A stretch of 64,000 nucleotides of DNA, taken from positions 372,001 through 436,000 of the forward strand of contig MAAE01000007.1 in NCBI GenBank assembly GCA_002162675.1, read 5' to 3'. Below, one piece after another: positions 8,884 to 17,494 of the stretch (the stretch's first letter is position 1; every line of letters starts with the position of its first letter). This DNA is from Colwellia sp. 39_35_sub15_T18 (GTDB taxonomy: Bacteria; Pseudomonadota; Gammaproteobacteria; Enterobacterales; Alteromonadaceae). Made by a program: the position numbers and the translations under genes. A model generated the notes under the pieces. It was not told the origin of the DNA and ran no database searches. It saw only the letters and a list, made by a program, of their open reading frames with translations.

Positions 8884-9948
8884 TTACTGCTCTGTTGAAT
8901 TTAGCGACAGCTTATTCCACCCTTGGGTGATCACAGCTAACGACGGAGAATTTTCGTGGGCTTGCAAGTAGAGGTATTCATTGTCTATTTTGTAAATAGC
9001 GTGTGACTGCTGCATAGGCTTATTCTGTTGCTCTACTGCAATTAACGCTTGTCCATTTTTATCAACCGCATTAAGTGCTGCAATCGGTAAACGGTAAACA
9101 AAATCCTGACTTTGTGCATAAATAAGAATTTGCGCTAATTGCCCAACAATAAGTGGGCGAGTAAAGCTGCTGGCAGGCAATAACACTTCAATATTAAATA
9201 AGTGACTGTGATTATCGGCCATCGCTGGAATTTTACTGATTTGACCATCAATAAGGCCAAAATGAGCGAGGTGAACTTTTACTTTTTGATTAAGATGTAC
9301 AAAAGAAATTTCTTCACCCGTCAAGGCAACCCTGACGATTAAGTTGTCATTTAACGCCGCCACTTGCAAGGCTACTTTATTGGGGGATTGTAACTCACCA
9401 AGGTCAGTATTTCGAGCGACAACAACACCATCAAAAGGGGCAAAAACCTGCGCTTTATCGGCATTATAATAAGCAATTCTATAAGCTGCTCTGGTGGTAT
9501 CAACAGCCGTTAACGCATCATCTAACTCTCGCTGTGAGCTCAAACTTCTTGCCAATAACGTTTCAATACGATTAACATTACGCTTGGCTTGTAATAAACG
9601 CGCATAAGCCGCATTTTTTTCCGCAATCAATTCTTCGGTGTCTAATGCCGCTAACAATTGCTTTGCTGTAAAAGTATCCCCTTCATCAACATTAAGCTCC
9701 ATTAAAAAACCTGCTGTTTTAAAGGAGAGTTTTACCGTGCGCTTGAAGTTAACTTTACCTGAGCGCTCGATTACTTGAGTATAAGGCTCGGGAGCAATTT
9801 GAGATAATTGATAACCTTCACTCATCATATTCTGCGCGCTACTAACCACGCTAAAAAAATACCACAAGCTAGTAAAATATAGCAATGTAGATTTGGGCTT
9901 GGCTGAATGTCTAAGCGAATATTTAAACAAAAGAGATATTTTCATCAC
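8884..9948 (-). CDS. RND efflux periplasmic adaptor subunit (membrane fusion protein)
   Basis: A 354-residue HlyD/AcrA-type adaptor. An N-terminal hydrophobic segment (about residues 22-38) anchors it or acts as signal. Next comes the first half of a biotinyl-lipoyl-like domain (KTAGFLMELNVDEGDTF), a coiled-coil hairpin (about 105-160, AEKNAAYARLLQAKRNVNRI), the second lipoyl half (VFAPFDGVVVARNTDLGE) and a beta-barrel region. It links the inner-membrane permease encoded just downstream to an outer-membrane channel. The N-terminus MMKISLLFKYSLRH is long and basic; an internal Met near residue 41 is possible but would remove the signal, so I keep the first. Confidence 0.87.
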   Translation of the reverse strand: MMKISLLFKYSLRHSAKPKSTLLYFTSLWYFFSVVSSAQNMMSEGYQLSQIAPEPYTQVIERSGKVNFKRTVKLSFKTAGFLMELNVDEGDTFTAKQLLAALDTEELIAEKNAAYARLLQAKRNVNRIETLLARSLSSQRELDDALTAVDTTRAAYRIAYYNADKAQVFAPFDGVVVARNTDLGELQSPNKVALQVAALNDNLIVRVALTGEEISFVHLNQKVKVHLAHFGLIDGQISKIPAMADNHSHLFNIEVLLPASSFTRPLIVGQLAQILIYAQSQDFVYRLPIAALNAVDKNGQALIAVEQQNKPMQQSHAIYKIDNEYLYLQAHENSPSLAVITQGWNKLSLNSTEQ

Positions 9949-10057
9949 AATAAAATAGTAACTTATTTAACAGGCTGTTAAGTGTAATTACTACTTTAGG
10001 CAGTTTTTTCAATAAAGTACATTATTATTCCGTACTTTATTGGAGGATGCTATTAGA

Positions 10058-10132
10058 TGGCGCTCCCGGCAGGAATCGAACCTGCGACTCAGACTCCGGA
10101 GGTCCACGTGATATCCACTTCACCACGGGAGC
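10058..10132 (-). tRNA. tRNA-Arg (anticodon CCG)
   Basis: The complement folds into a full cloverleaf. The acceptor stem is GCTCCCG/CGGGAGC, the D-arm GTGA...TCAC, the anticodon stem TGGAC/GTCTG around the loop CTCCGGA (anticodon CCG, codon CGG), and the T-arm GCAGG-TTCGATT-CCTGC. CCA is encoded. It is 75 bases including CCA. Confidence 0.95.
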
Positions 10133-10355
10133 GCATTAATACCAATACAAATACAAATAAATATGTGATCATTCTAAATGGACTAAATATTCCAATAACG
10201 TCATTGCTATCAATCACAATAGCCAGCTATTACTCAATCAAGCGCCTTGTTCTTGAAAATGTATCCTCATTAAAATTTGATCTCTAACTTACTAGCATTG
10301 CTATAAGAGGCAAAGATTCTATTAAAAATAGTAGGTTATTGCTAGTGCCAAATGA

Positions 10356-10376
10356 AAATAACTCGAGGTTATTTTA
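10356..10376 (-). terminator. Possible terminator after the REC-REC-GGDEF gene
   Basis: AAAATAAC and GTTATTTT form an 8-bp stem around a five-base loop. It overlaps the stop codon of the minus-strand gene ending at 10374, and the stem itself supplies TTTT. The stem is AT-rich, so it is weak. Confidence 0.35.
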
Positions 10377-11630
10377 TTCCTCTTCTGCACCGGAAATCAC
10401 TATTTGATTACGACCATTATCTTTTGCTAAATATAAAGCATTGTCAGCTTCATTCATTTGCTTCGACAATTCATCTTTACTATCAAATACCACACCAATG
10501 CTGACGGTAATAGCAATTTGACTGTCTCCCGCCGGCAAGGTAGATACCGAAATTTCTCGACGAAAATCATCTAGTTTGTTAAAGAGTTGATCGCTATCGA
10601 CACCATGTAACAATATAGCAAACTCTTCACCACCTAAACGAGCGGTTAAACCAGCACCAAAGTGTTTTCGCATATATAGCGCTAAAGCTTTCAGTACATG
10701 ATCGCCAGCATCATGACCATAGGTGTCGTTCACTTTTTTAAAGTAATCAATATCAAGTACCGCTAAACAGTAAGGTACCTTTCGTTTGGTATATTCTGCA
10801 ATGCGTTGATTAGCATTTGAGAAGAATGACCGTCTATTTGAGAGTTCTGTTAAATAGTCAGTGTTAGCAGCGTGCTGAATTTGAGCAATGTTATTTAAGC
10901 TTTCTATATTTTGAGTAATGCGACAGTAAAATTCTTCTGGGCAAAATGGCTTACGTAAAAAGTCATCCGCCCCATTTTTAATAAAACGTGCCGAGTGAAT
11001 ACCATTTTCAGCGCCTGAAATACCAATAATAGCCATTTGTTCACGCGAGTGTTTTTTACGAATTTCATTGGTGAGCGTGATGCCATCCATTTCCGGCATT
11101 TCTAAGTCGGTAATCACCATTTTTATATCTTTATGTTGTTGTAATTTTGCTAATGCTTGCACGCCGTTATTAGCAACAAACACGGTAAAGTTACGACGTT
11201 TTAACAACTCAACAATATGATTACGAGCAGCCGAAGAATCATCCACCACTAAAATGGCATTATTACTATTCGTTTGTTGCCAGTGTAAAACGCGCTTCAA
11301 ATACAAGAAAGCTTGACTATTTTCTTTGGGAATATAATCGATAACAGGTTGGGCGAGAATTTTTTTTCTCGTTTCATCATCCATTTTTCCCGTCATCACC
11401 ACACTAGGAATACCATGCGACAATACACAGGCAATCGCTTCTCCATCCATGGCATCAGGTAAAGCATAATCAATGGTGGCGGCAAAAAAATCTGTATCGC
11501 CGGAAAGAATCTCTTCCACTTGCGTTAACGTGGTTGCTAGTACCACCTCATACTTTAATGATTGCGCTATTTGTTTGATCACAGTAGCAATTGGCTTACT
11601 GTCTTCTACTACCAATAATCGTTGTCTCAT
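10374..11630 (-). CDS. Diguanylate cyclase with two receiver domains (REC-REC-GGDEF)
   Basis: 418 residues. The first receiver is at about 1-118 (LLVVEDSKP; acceptor Asp in ATIDYALPDAMDG) and the second at about 125-245 (AILVVDDSSAARN; acceptor Asp in MVITDLEMPEMDG). The GGDEF domain covers about 255-415, with the active-site loop ARLGGEEFAIL. GGEEF is a functional variant of the signature, so it should make c-di-GMP from two GTP. The tandem-receiver layout resembles PleD, but here both receivers keep the acceptor Asp. Cytoplasmic. The cognate kinase is not adjacent. It is separated from uvrD by a repeat-filled spacer and is likely transcribed on its own. Confidence 0.88.
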   Translation of the reverse strand: MRQRLLVVEDSKPIATVIKQIAQSLKYEVVLATTLTQVEEILSGDTDFFAATIDYALPDAMDGEAIACVLSHGIPSVVMTGKMDDETRKKILAQPVIDYIPKENSQAFLYLKRVLHWQQTNSNNAILVVDDSSAARNHIVELLKRRNFTVFVANNGVQALAKLQQHKDIKMVITDLEMPEMDGITLTNEIRKKHSREQMAIIGISGAENGIHSARFIKNGADDFLRKPFCPEEFYCRITQNIESLNNIAQIQHAANTDYLTELSNRRSFFSNANQRIAEYTKRKVPYCLAVLDIDYFKKVNDTYGHDAGDHVLKALALYMRKHFGAGLTARLGGEEFAILLHGVDSDQLFNKLDDFRREISVSTLPAGDSQIAITVSIGVVFDSKDELSKQMNEADNALYLAKDNGRNQIVISGAEEE

Positions 11631-11642
11631 TGCATTGACCTT

Positions 11643-11672
11643 ATTGTATTTTTTATTTATTCAGCTTAAAAA
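11643..11672. repeat. 30-bp direct repeat, unit 1, in CACCGAG-type repeat copy A
   Basis: A 30-base segment beginning ATTGTATTTTTTATTTATTC recurs without change at 11767-11796. The last part (TATTTATTCAGCTTAAAAA) also marks the edge of the related repeat at 38388-38563. Confidence 0.8.
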
Positions 11673-11757
11673 TATTTACCACAGAGAGCACCGAGAATAA
11701 CAAAGTCTCCGTGTAGGCTCGAAGAGCCCTCTGTGAAGCATCGCGGCTCGGTGGTGA
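11654..11757. repeat. Dispersed CACCGAG-type repeat, copy A
   Basis: It runs from TATTTATTCAGCTTAAAAA through ACCACAGAGAGCACCGAG to CTCGGTGGTGAAC. The reverse complement of 38388-38563 shares this edge, the core GAGAATAACAAA and TGTAGGCT-GAAGAGCCCT, and the CTCGGTGGTGAAC end. It fills the spacer between uvrD and the REC-REC-GGDEF gene. Its ends are roughly inverted (ACC..CCGAG / CTCGGTGGT). No coding capacity. Confidence 0.7.
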
Positions 11758-11766
11758 ACAAATTAC

Positions 11767-11796
11767 ATTGTATTTTTTATTTATTCAGCTTAAAAA
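11767..11796. repeat. 30-bp direct repeat, unit 2
   Basis: Identical to 11643-11672. It is followed by CTTTACCACCG, as if a second copy of the CACCGAG-type repeat began here and was cut short. Confidence 0.8.
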
Positions 11797-11861
11797 ACTT
11801 TACCACCGCAAGTGTAGAGATGCTTGATGCTGAACTGTTTTCTTAAATTTTTATTAAACCA

Positions 11862-14048
11862 CTAAACGGCTTGCAAATTAGCGTATTCCACCACCAACCA
11901 TTTACTGCCCACATCGGCAAAATTCACCTGAATACGAGACTGTGCGCCACTGCCCTCATAGTTTAACACCACACCTTCGCCAAATTTGGCATGTTTAACT
12001 AATTGACCTAGTTTAAAACCAGTATTAGCAAAGGTTTCCAAGGTGAAAGTATTAGAAAACTTACCGACAGATTTAGGTCGAGTTACTTGGCTTTGCATGC
12101 GAATTTCTTCAACACAAGCTTCGGGAAGCTCTCGTAGAAAACGACTGGCTTTATGAAATTTTTCTTGTCCGTAAATACGGCGACTTTCTGCATGACATAA
12201 GTATAGCTTACTCATAGCTCTTGTCATGCCAACATAACATAAGCGTCGCTCTTCTTCTAAACGCCCTATTTCTTCCACCGATTGCTGCGACGGAAACATA
12301 CCTTCTTCAAGACCTGCAATAAATACTAACGGAAACTCTAATCCTTTCGCAGAGTGCATGGTCATTAGCTGCACCGCCGCTTCAAATTCATCGGCCTGCG
12401 ATTCCCCTGACTCTAATGCCGCATGAGTTAAAAAGGCGGTTAATTTTGTTGGCTCTTCAACTATATCTTGATCAGATAAGGGGATACTTTCAAAGGTTTG
12501 ACAAGCAGTGACTAACTCATTCAAGTTCTCAATACGTTGTTCAGCTCGTTCACCTTTTTCAGCTTGATACATGGCTTTCAAACCTGAATGTTGAATAACA
12601 AAGTTCGCTTGTTGATCAAGGTTTAAATTGGTTGAATCATCTTCGAGCTGATCAATTAGATTGATAAAGGCGGTAATCGTTTTAGCACTACGACCTTTAA
12701 GTTGCTCGGCTTGTAGCATTTGTTGACACGCTTGCCATAAAGTTACCTGCATACTTCTGGCTGCATCACGTACCAGCGCCACAGTTTGATTACCTATGCC
12801 GCGAGTTGGGGTATTGATAATGCGTTCAAAAGCAGCATCATCATCGCGGTTATTGATAAGGCGCATATAAGCCAAAGCATCTTTGATTTCTAGGCGTTCG
12901 AAAAAGCGCTGACCACCATAAATTCGATACAGTAATTGCCCTTGCAATAAAGCTTCTTCTAGCAAGCGCGACTGAGCATTAGAGCGATATAAAATCGCCA
13001 CTTCATCCAACTTGCCACCGTCATCACGCCATTGCTTAATTCGCCCCGCTATAAATCGTGCTTCATCTATTTCATTAAAAGCGCTATAAACTGAGATTTT
13101 TTCGCCCGCTTTATCATCGGTCCATAGCTCTTTACCTAAACGATTATTATTATTGCTGATCAGTTGGTTAGCCGCGTTTAAAATATTCGCCGTTGAGCGA
13201 TAGTTTTGCTCTAAACGAATAGTTTGTGCATCTTCAAATTCACGGGTAAAACGCTCAATATTTTCAATACGTGCGCCACGCCAGCCGTAAATGGATTGAT
13301 CATCATCACCCACTATCATCACTTTCGATTGCGCTTTACCCAATAACGTTAACCAAGCGTATTGAATAGCATTAGTATCTTGAAACTCATCCACTAAAAT
13401 ATGGCTAAAGCGTTGTTGGTAATGTACTAATAATTCAGGGTTATTAAGCCACAGTTCATGAGCACGCAATAATAATTCAGCAAAATCAACCAAACCGGCC
13501 CGATCACAAGTCTCTTGATATGCTTGATAGACCTTAACAAATACCGCTTCACTTGGATCAAACTGAGCATCTATGTGCTGAGGTCGTAAACCTTCGTCTT
13601 TCTTACCATTGATATACCAAACAAATTGTTTTGCTGGCCATTTCTTTTCATCAAGCTCTAACGAGCGCACAATACGTTTCACCAAACGTAACTGATCATC
13701 ACTATCAAGTACTTGGAAACTTTGAGGTAATTTTGCTTCTTGAAAATGCATACGCAATAAACGATGCGCTAAGCCATGGAAAGTGCCAATCCACATGCCA
13801 TGAGTGTTACCTTCCGCAGTTTGTTCAACCCTAGCACGCATTTCTGCCGCGGCTTTATTAGTAAAAGTTACCGCTAAAATTGCATGAGGTGCAGCACGCT
13901 CAACTTGCATTAACCAGGCAATACGCTGTACTAACACGCGAGTTTTACCCGAGCCAGCACCTGCCAGCACCAGCATATTTTGTAAAGGCGCGGCAACCAC
14001 CTCACGCTGTTTATCGTTGAGAGAATCGAGTAATTGTGAAACATCCAT
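11862..14048 (-). CDS. uvrD: ATP-dependent DNA helicase II UvrD
   Basis: A 728-residue superfamily 1A helicase with 3'-5' polarity, acting in nucleotide-excision and mismatch repair. Motif I is LAGAGSGKTRVLVQR (about 28-42), motif Ia AVTFTNKAA, motif II ILVDEFQDTN, motif III VGDDDQSIYGWRGA, motif IV region RLEQNYRS, motif V MTMHSAKGLEFP, and motif VI EERRLCYVGMTRA. The C-terminus carries the UvrD-type RNA-polymerase/UvrB-interacting tail (VKHAKFGEGVVLNYEG...). The length matches the family (about 720). A LexA-like box lies about 90 bases upstream of the start. It is downstream of the yigB-like gene, as in E. coli and relatives. Confidence 0.97.
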   Translation of the reverse strand: MDVSQLLDSLNDKQREVVAAPLQNMLVLAGAGSGKTRVLVQRIAWLMQVERAAPHAILAVTFTNKAAAEMRARVEQTAEGNTHGMWIGTFHGLAHRLLRMHFQEAKLPQSFQVLDSDDQLRLVKRIVRSLELDEKKWPAKQFVWYINGKKDEGLRPQHIDAQFDPSEAVFVKVYQAYQETCDRAGLVDFAELLLRAHELWLNNPELLVHYQQRFSHILVDEFQDTNAIQYAWLTLLGKAQSKVMIVGDDDQSIYGWRGARIENIERFTREFEDAQTIRLEQNYRSTANILNAANQLISNNNNRLGKELWTDDKAGEKISVYSAFNEIDEARFIAGRIKQWRDDGGKLDEVAILYRSNAQSRLLEEALLQGQLLYRIYGGQRFFERLEIKDALAYMRLINNRDDDAAFERIINTPTRGIGNQTVALVRDAARSMQVTLWQACQQMLQAEQLKGRSAKTITAFINLIDQLEDDSTNLNLDQQANFVIQHSGLKAMYQAEKGERAEQRIENLNELVTACQTFESIPLSDQDIVEEPTKLTAFLTHAALESGESQADEFEAAVQLMTMHSAKGLEFPLVFIAGLEEGMFPSQQSVEEIGRLEEERRLCYVGMTRAMSKLYLCHAESRRIYGQEKFHKASRFLRELPEACVEEIRMQSQVTRPKSVGKFSNTFTLETFANTGFKLGQLVKHAKFGEGVVLNYEGSGAQSRIQVNFADVGSKWLVVEYANLQAV

Positions 14049-14117
14049 AGCGGGAAAACCTTTTTGAACTGATTGTTAATAGCAAGTGCATTTAGTTAGG
14101 CTAGTAATTAAAACGGC

Positions 14118-14143
14118 GCCAGTATAACACCGTTAATACTGGC
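14118..14143. terminator. Hairpin between the HAD phosphatase gene and uvrD
   Basis: GCCAGTATAAC pairs with GTTAATACTGGC (11 bp with one bulged A) around ACC. It lies downstream of the minus-strand HAD gene and could end that operon, but only four T residues follow. It overlaps the LexA-like box, so it may be part of uvrD control instead. Confidence 0.35.
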
Positions 14144-14154
14144 TTTATATACAG
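14139..14154 (-). promoter_or_regulatory. LexA-like SOS box upstream of uvrD
   Basis: Read on the minus strand it is CTGTATATAAAGCCAG. The left half is the perfect CTGT-AT, and the right half is CCAG instead of ACAG. The E. coli uvrD box, as I recall it, has the same CTGT-N8-CCAG form. It is placed about 90 bases before the uvrD start. Confidence 0.6.
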
Positions 14155-14191
14155 CACCTAAAATTTAAACATTTGGCTCTTTGAGAATTGA

Positions 14192-14941
14192 TTAAACAAG
14201 CAGTAATTGCTCAAGCTGACTGAGGCTGTCTAGTTCAAGATGAGGTAACACTGAAATAGGTTTGCCGACATCATAACAAGACAACCAAGCAGTTTGGCAT
14301 CCTGCATTTAATGCTCCTTGAATATCAGCGCGACCACAATCACCAACATGTAGCAACTGTTGTGGCTTAATAGCTAGCTCTTGGCAAGCTAATACAAACA
14401 TATCATTGGCTGGCTTTTGCTTGAGTAACTGACCGTTGGCTTGCCAACCCGCATGATAAACGTGCTGAAAATATTGTGAAATACCCAGTGCTCTGGTATC
14501 AACATTGCCATTACTAATAGCAATCAGCGGATATTTTTTACTTAAAGCGGCTAATAACTGCTTGCTTGTTGTTGGCACAACAAAGTCACTACGCAAACTA
14601 ATAAAGTAATCAAGGGCAGCTTGTGCCATTTGCTGAGCAATATTATCACTAAAGCCTAACGCCGAAAAACCAAGACGGTATGTAATCAAGCGTACTTGCA
14701 CAACATCATGTGCTAAGTCAGGCTGGGCGTTAATCGCGTGTTGTCGAAAAGGAGACCAGTAGCGCGAATTATAACTGCTATCTGCTTTAATGAATGCGTG
14801 CTGCTTGCTGTTCAACACGTCAGTAAAATAGGCAAGCATCTTTTTTTCGATGGCCAGCATGATAGGTTTATTGCTATATAAAGTATCATCTAAATCAAAG
14901 CTGATGGCTTTGATGGCCGATAAGCGACGGTAAAATTTCAT
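14192..14941 (-). CDS. yigB: HAD-family hydrolase, YigB-like
   Basis: A 249-residue HAD superfamily phosphatase. Motif I is ISFDLDDTLYSN (about 14-25), with the nucleophile and acid Asp pair D-L-D. The motif II Ser/Thr is in LIAISNGNVD, the motif III Lys in LLKQKPANDMF, and the acidic motif IV in LLHVGDCGRADIQGAL. In E. coli YigB dephosphorylates 5-amino-6-(5-phospho-D-ribitylamino)uracil in riboflavin synthesis and lies between xerC and uvrD. Here it lies between DUF484 and uvrD without xerC. The assignment to YigB rests on position and motifs; substrate specificity in this family is broad. It starts 9 bases after the DUF484 stop, so the two are co-transcribed. Confidence 0.8.
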   Translation of the reverse strand: MKFYRRLSAIKAISFDLDDTLYSNKPIMLAIEKKMLAYFTDVLNSKQHAFIKADSSYNSRYWSPFRQHAINAQPDLAHDVVQVRLITYRLGFSALGFSDNIAQQMAQAALDYFISLRSDFVVPTTSKQLLAALSKKYPLIAISNGNVDTRALGISQYFQHVYHAGWQANGQLLKQKPANDMFVLACQELAIKPQQLLHVGDCGRADIQGALNAGCQTAWLSCYDVGKPISVLPHLELDSLSQLEQLLLV

Positions 14942-14950
14942 ACTTCCCGC

Positions 14951-15637
14951 TTACAAGGCTAACTGTTGCTGCAATAATTTCGCCACTAAACGCTTAAACT
15001 GACTTAATAATAAGGTATCCATCCGTGGGTCAAAATGATGGGCATCGTCACTGCTAATAGCTAAAAATCCTAGCGTTTTTTCTTCATGAATTAATTTAAT
15101 CAACACCACAGAGCCGATACAGTTTTGACTGAAAATTAACTGTTGTTCGCTTTGTTGTAGGCGGCCAAAATAATAGTCGCTATTTGACAAACGGTTTTGC
15201 ATCACGCCAAGACAATCATTACTTGACAGGCTAGCATGCTCAACATTAACAGGCTTAGCAAGCCATAACTTAAAGGCCGATAAAGACAATAACTCTGTTG
15301 TCGCTTGTGATACACAGTCAAGTAACTCACTGGCAGATTGACAATCAATTAAACGTAAATACAAATCACTATAAAGCATAAATAAGCTTTCATTATGGCT
15401 TGCCACGGACATTAATTGCGTGATTTCATCTTCTAAATCATGTGTTTTTTGTCGTAACTGCTGTTGTTGTCTTTCCACTAAAGAAACCGTGCCACGCTGA
15501 GGATCCGACAACCTTAAGCTCGTCATCAACTCGTTATTACGCGAGAAAAACTCTGGGTTATCTTGCAAGTAAGCACTTACCAAGTCATCAGTTAATGGTA
15601 GTTCATCAATAGGGGTCATTGTTTGTTCATTTTTCAT
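14951..15637 (-). CDS. DUF484 family protein
   Basis: About 228 residues from the ATG at 15637 (MKNEQTMTPIDELPLTDDLV), preceded by GAAGAAGA at good spacing. A frame extension to 15664 adds nine residues without a ribosome site. N-terminal helices carry the family signature VSAYLQDNPEFFSRN and LMTSLRLSDPQRGTVSLVERQ. A coiled coil (about 60-90) then leads to a GAF-like domain ending in FKRLVAKLLQQQLAL. The biochemical function is unknown. The gene regularly sits between dapF and xerC in gammaproteobacteria, where a link to XerC or cell division has been suggested from position only. Here xerC is missing, and the next gene is the HAD phosphatase. Confidence 0.85.
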   Translation of the reverse strand: MKNEQTMTPIDELPLTDDLVSAYLQDNPEFFSRNNELMTSLRLSDPQRGTVSLVERQQQQLRQKTHDLEDEITQLMSVASHNESLFMLYSDLYLRLIDCQSASELLDCVSQATTELLSLSAFKLWLAKPVNVEHASLSSNDCLGVMQNRLSNSDYYFGRLQQSEQQLIFSQNCIGSVVLIKLIHEEKTLGFLAISSDDAHHFDPRMDTLLLSQFKRLVAKLLQQQLAL

Positions 15638-15699
15638 AAAATCTTCTTCACACATTATGGTCATTATTCAGTTGGCAAAAATTGCAATAAACAGGATGA

Positions 15700-16530
15700 T
15701 TACATGGATATTTGGCCATCAAAAACATGCTCAGCAGGGCCTGACATTTTCACTGGATGCCCGGGACCTTTCCAATATATTCTTAGCTTACCACCGGGTA
15801 ATTCTACGGTAACTTGTCTCGATAATTTTTTCTGCATTTGTCCAATCACTACCGCAGCACAAGCGCCGCTGCCACAAGCCAATGTTTCTGCTGCCCCGCG
15901 TTCATAAACTCTGAGCTTAATTTGATTAGGGGCAACCACTTCCATAAAGCCAACATTGGCATGTTCAGGAAAGCGTTCATGTAAAGATAACTCTTTGCCT
16001 AAACGTTCAACAGGTGCAGTAAGTACATCATCTACCGTGACCACACAATGAGGGTTGCCCATTGACACCACACCACAAAGTACGGTTTCTGAATCACTGC
16101 GCAAAATGTAAGTACCTTCAGATTTTTGGGCGGTGAAAGGCACTTTACTGGGTTCAAACTGCGGCACAGGCATAGTCACCGATATATTGCCATCGCGCTC
16201 AACGAATAAGGTCATTTTGCCTGAGGCCGTCGATACTTTAATTTTGTTTTTAGTGCATAGCCCTTTCATGCGCACAAACCGTGCAAAACAACGAGCGCCA
16301 TTGCCACACTGGCTAACTTCACTGCCATCCGCATTAAAAATACGGTAATGAAAATCTAAATCAGGATCATAGGGCGGTTCAACCACTAATAATTGATCAA
16401 AACCAACACCAAAATTTCTATCCGCCAATTTGGCTATTTGCTCATTGGATAAGTAAACATTTTGGGTGACATTATCCAGCACTAAAAAATCATTACCTAA
16501 ACCGTGCATTTTGGAAAAATTAACTAACAT
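15700..16530 (-). CDS. dapF: Diaminopimelate epimerase
   Basis: A 276-residue, cofactor-independent epimerase that converts LL- to meso-diaminopimelate for lysine and peptidoglycan. It begins [20 protein letters not shown] (positions 2-21). The two catalytic cysteines are in [12 protein letters not shown] (near residue 75) and in [14 protein letters not shown] (near residue 219). The length equals E. coli DapF (274). It starts 2 bases after the stop of lptM and is followed by DUF484 after a 60-base spacer. Cytoplasmic. Confidence 0.97.
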   Translation of the reverse strand: MLVNFSKMHGLGNDFLVLDNVTQNVYLSNEQIAKLADRNFGVGFDQLLVVEPPYDPDLDFHYRIFNADGSEVSQCGNGARCFARFVRMKGLCTKNKIKVSTASGKMTLFVERDGNISVTMPVPQFEPSKVPFTAQKSEGTYILRSDSETVLCGVVSMGNPHCVVTVDDVLTAPVERLGKELSLHERFPEHANVGFMEVVAPNQIKLRVYERGAAETLACGSGACAAVVIGQMQKKLSRQVTVELPGGKLRIYWKGPGHPVKMSGPAEHVFDGQISM

Positions 16531-16532
16531 TA

Positions 16533-16703
16533 TTACTCTTGCTTTTGGGGTTGTGATTCATCTTGCTGCACTTGTTGCTGTTTACCGGCCGATTCATTAT
16601 TTTGCTCGCCTTGATATAAATCGCCTTTTGAGCCACAAGCAGACAGCAAGGTTAGCATTGAAAATGACACCATAATAAATAAAATAGCTTTAATTTTGTT
16701 CAT
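16533..16703 (-). CDS. lptM: LptM (YifL) small lipoprotein
   Basis: A 56-residue gene. It begins [14 protein letters not shown] and has a lipobox [13 protein letters not shown], with the lipidated Cys at residue 23. This matches the family signature L-(T/S)-A-C-G-x-K-G-x-L-Y of LptM/YifL. The remainder is Gln/Glu-rich and disordered. In E. coli LptM is an outer-membrane lipoprotein that assists assembly of the LptDE LPS translocon. It is directly upstream of dapF, 2 bases apart, the usual arrangement. Confidence 0.9.
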   Translation of the reverse strand: MNKIKAILFIMVSFSMLTLLSACGSKGDLYQGEQNNESAGKQQQVQQDESQPQKQE

Positions 16704-16798
16704 GTTTTACTCATGATTAGCGGTTTTTGCCGTGAAAGTCGTTTAAATCAAGTTTTTCAGTTTAACTTACATGGTTTAAAGACCAATATGCTTGCTAT

Positions 16799-17065
16799 TA
16801 TACTCAAATGAACTCAATATGCGAGTTTCAGGATGTCTGAGCGATTCATGAGCAAGGCGCATCTTTTTATTAATGGTTATTCCCTTAAAAACAGATGCAA
16901 CGTAGAACATGATTTGCTCAGGCATCCCCATAGGGCTGGTTTAGAAACGTTTTATGCGGCGTTATTGATTTCGACAATGGAAAAACCATTCTCTTTAATC
17001 AATGCCTTGCCTAAAGACGTTTCTAATTCCAGCTGAATCCTGCATTTTGAATTCACTTGAGTATA
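16799..17065. repeat. 267-bp MITE-like dispersed repeat, copy 2
   Basis: It has the same length as the copy at 2389-2655 and aligns without gaps at about 86%. The ends pair with each other: TATACTCAAATGAACTCAA at the left and, complemented, TATACTCAAGTGAATTCAA at the right. Both ends differ from those of copy 1. It occupies the spacer between divergent lptM-dapF and cyaY-hemC, upstream of both promoters or between them. No transposase. Confidence 0.85.
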
Positions 17066-17150
17066 GACTCATAGATTTGGCAACAATTATACAAACAATT
17101 CTCCGAACAATGTTAAGCTATGCTTGATAAAATTTTTAAGAGGATCAGCA

Positions 17151-17471
17151 ATGAATGATAGCCAATATAACCTACTTACCGATGAGTTGTTACTCGCCGT
17201 TGAAGAGGCAATTGAAGATTGTGGCGTAGATATTGATTACGAAGGCACTGGTGGTCTACTGACACTAACTTTCAAAAATGGCAGTAAGATTATCCTCAAT
17301 AAACAAGCGCCTTTGCAAGAAGTATGGATAGCCACCAAATTCAATGGTCACCACTTCACTTTTGCCAACGAGCAATGGACGGACAAACGTGGTGGTGGTG
17401 AATTTTGGCAGTTTTTATCGGCCGCAGTTAGTAAGCAAGCAAGCAGTGAAATAACACTTTTAGCAGAATAA
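17151..17471 (+). CDS. cyaY: Frataxin-like iron donor CyaY
   Basis: 106 residues from the ATG at 17151, which has AGAGGA 6-7 bases upstream. A longer reading from 17124 is not supported. It shows the frataxin fold: an acidic first helix ([19 protein letters not shown]) that binds iron, then sheet residues [16 protein letters not shown], and the conserved [13 protein letters not shown] and W in GGGEFWQFL. It supplies or regulates iron for Fe-S cluster assembly with IscS. It lies directly upstream of hemC and in the same direction, which groups iron handling with haem synthesis. Confidence 0.95.
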   Translation: MNDSQYNLLTDELLLAVEEAIEDCGVDIDYEGTGGLLTLTFKNGSKIILNKQAPLQEVWIATKFNGHHFTFANEQWTDKRGGGEFWQFLSAAVSKQASSEITLLAE

Positions 17472-17494
17472 ATTTATATCCTTGGAAGACCGAT

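Noticed and set aside
10057..10287. Plus-strand ORF covering the tRNA-Arg gene.
   Set aside because: It is the antisense of a complete tRNA and lacks coding character.
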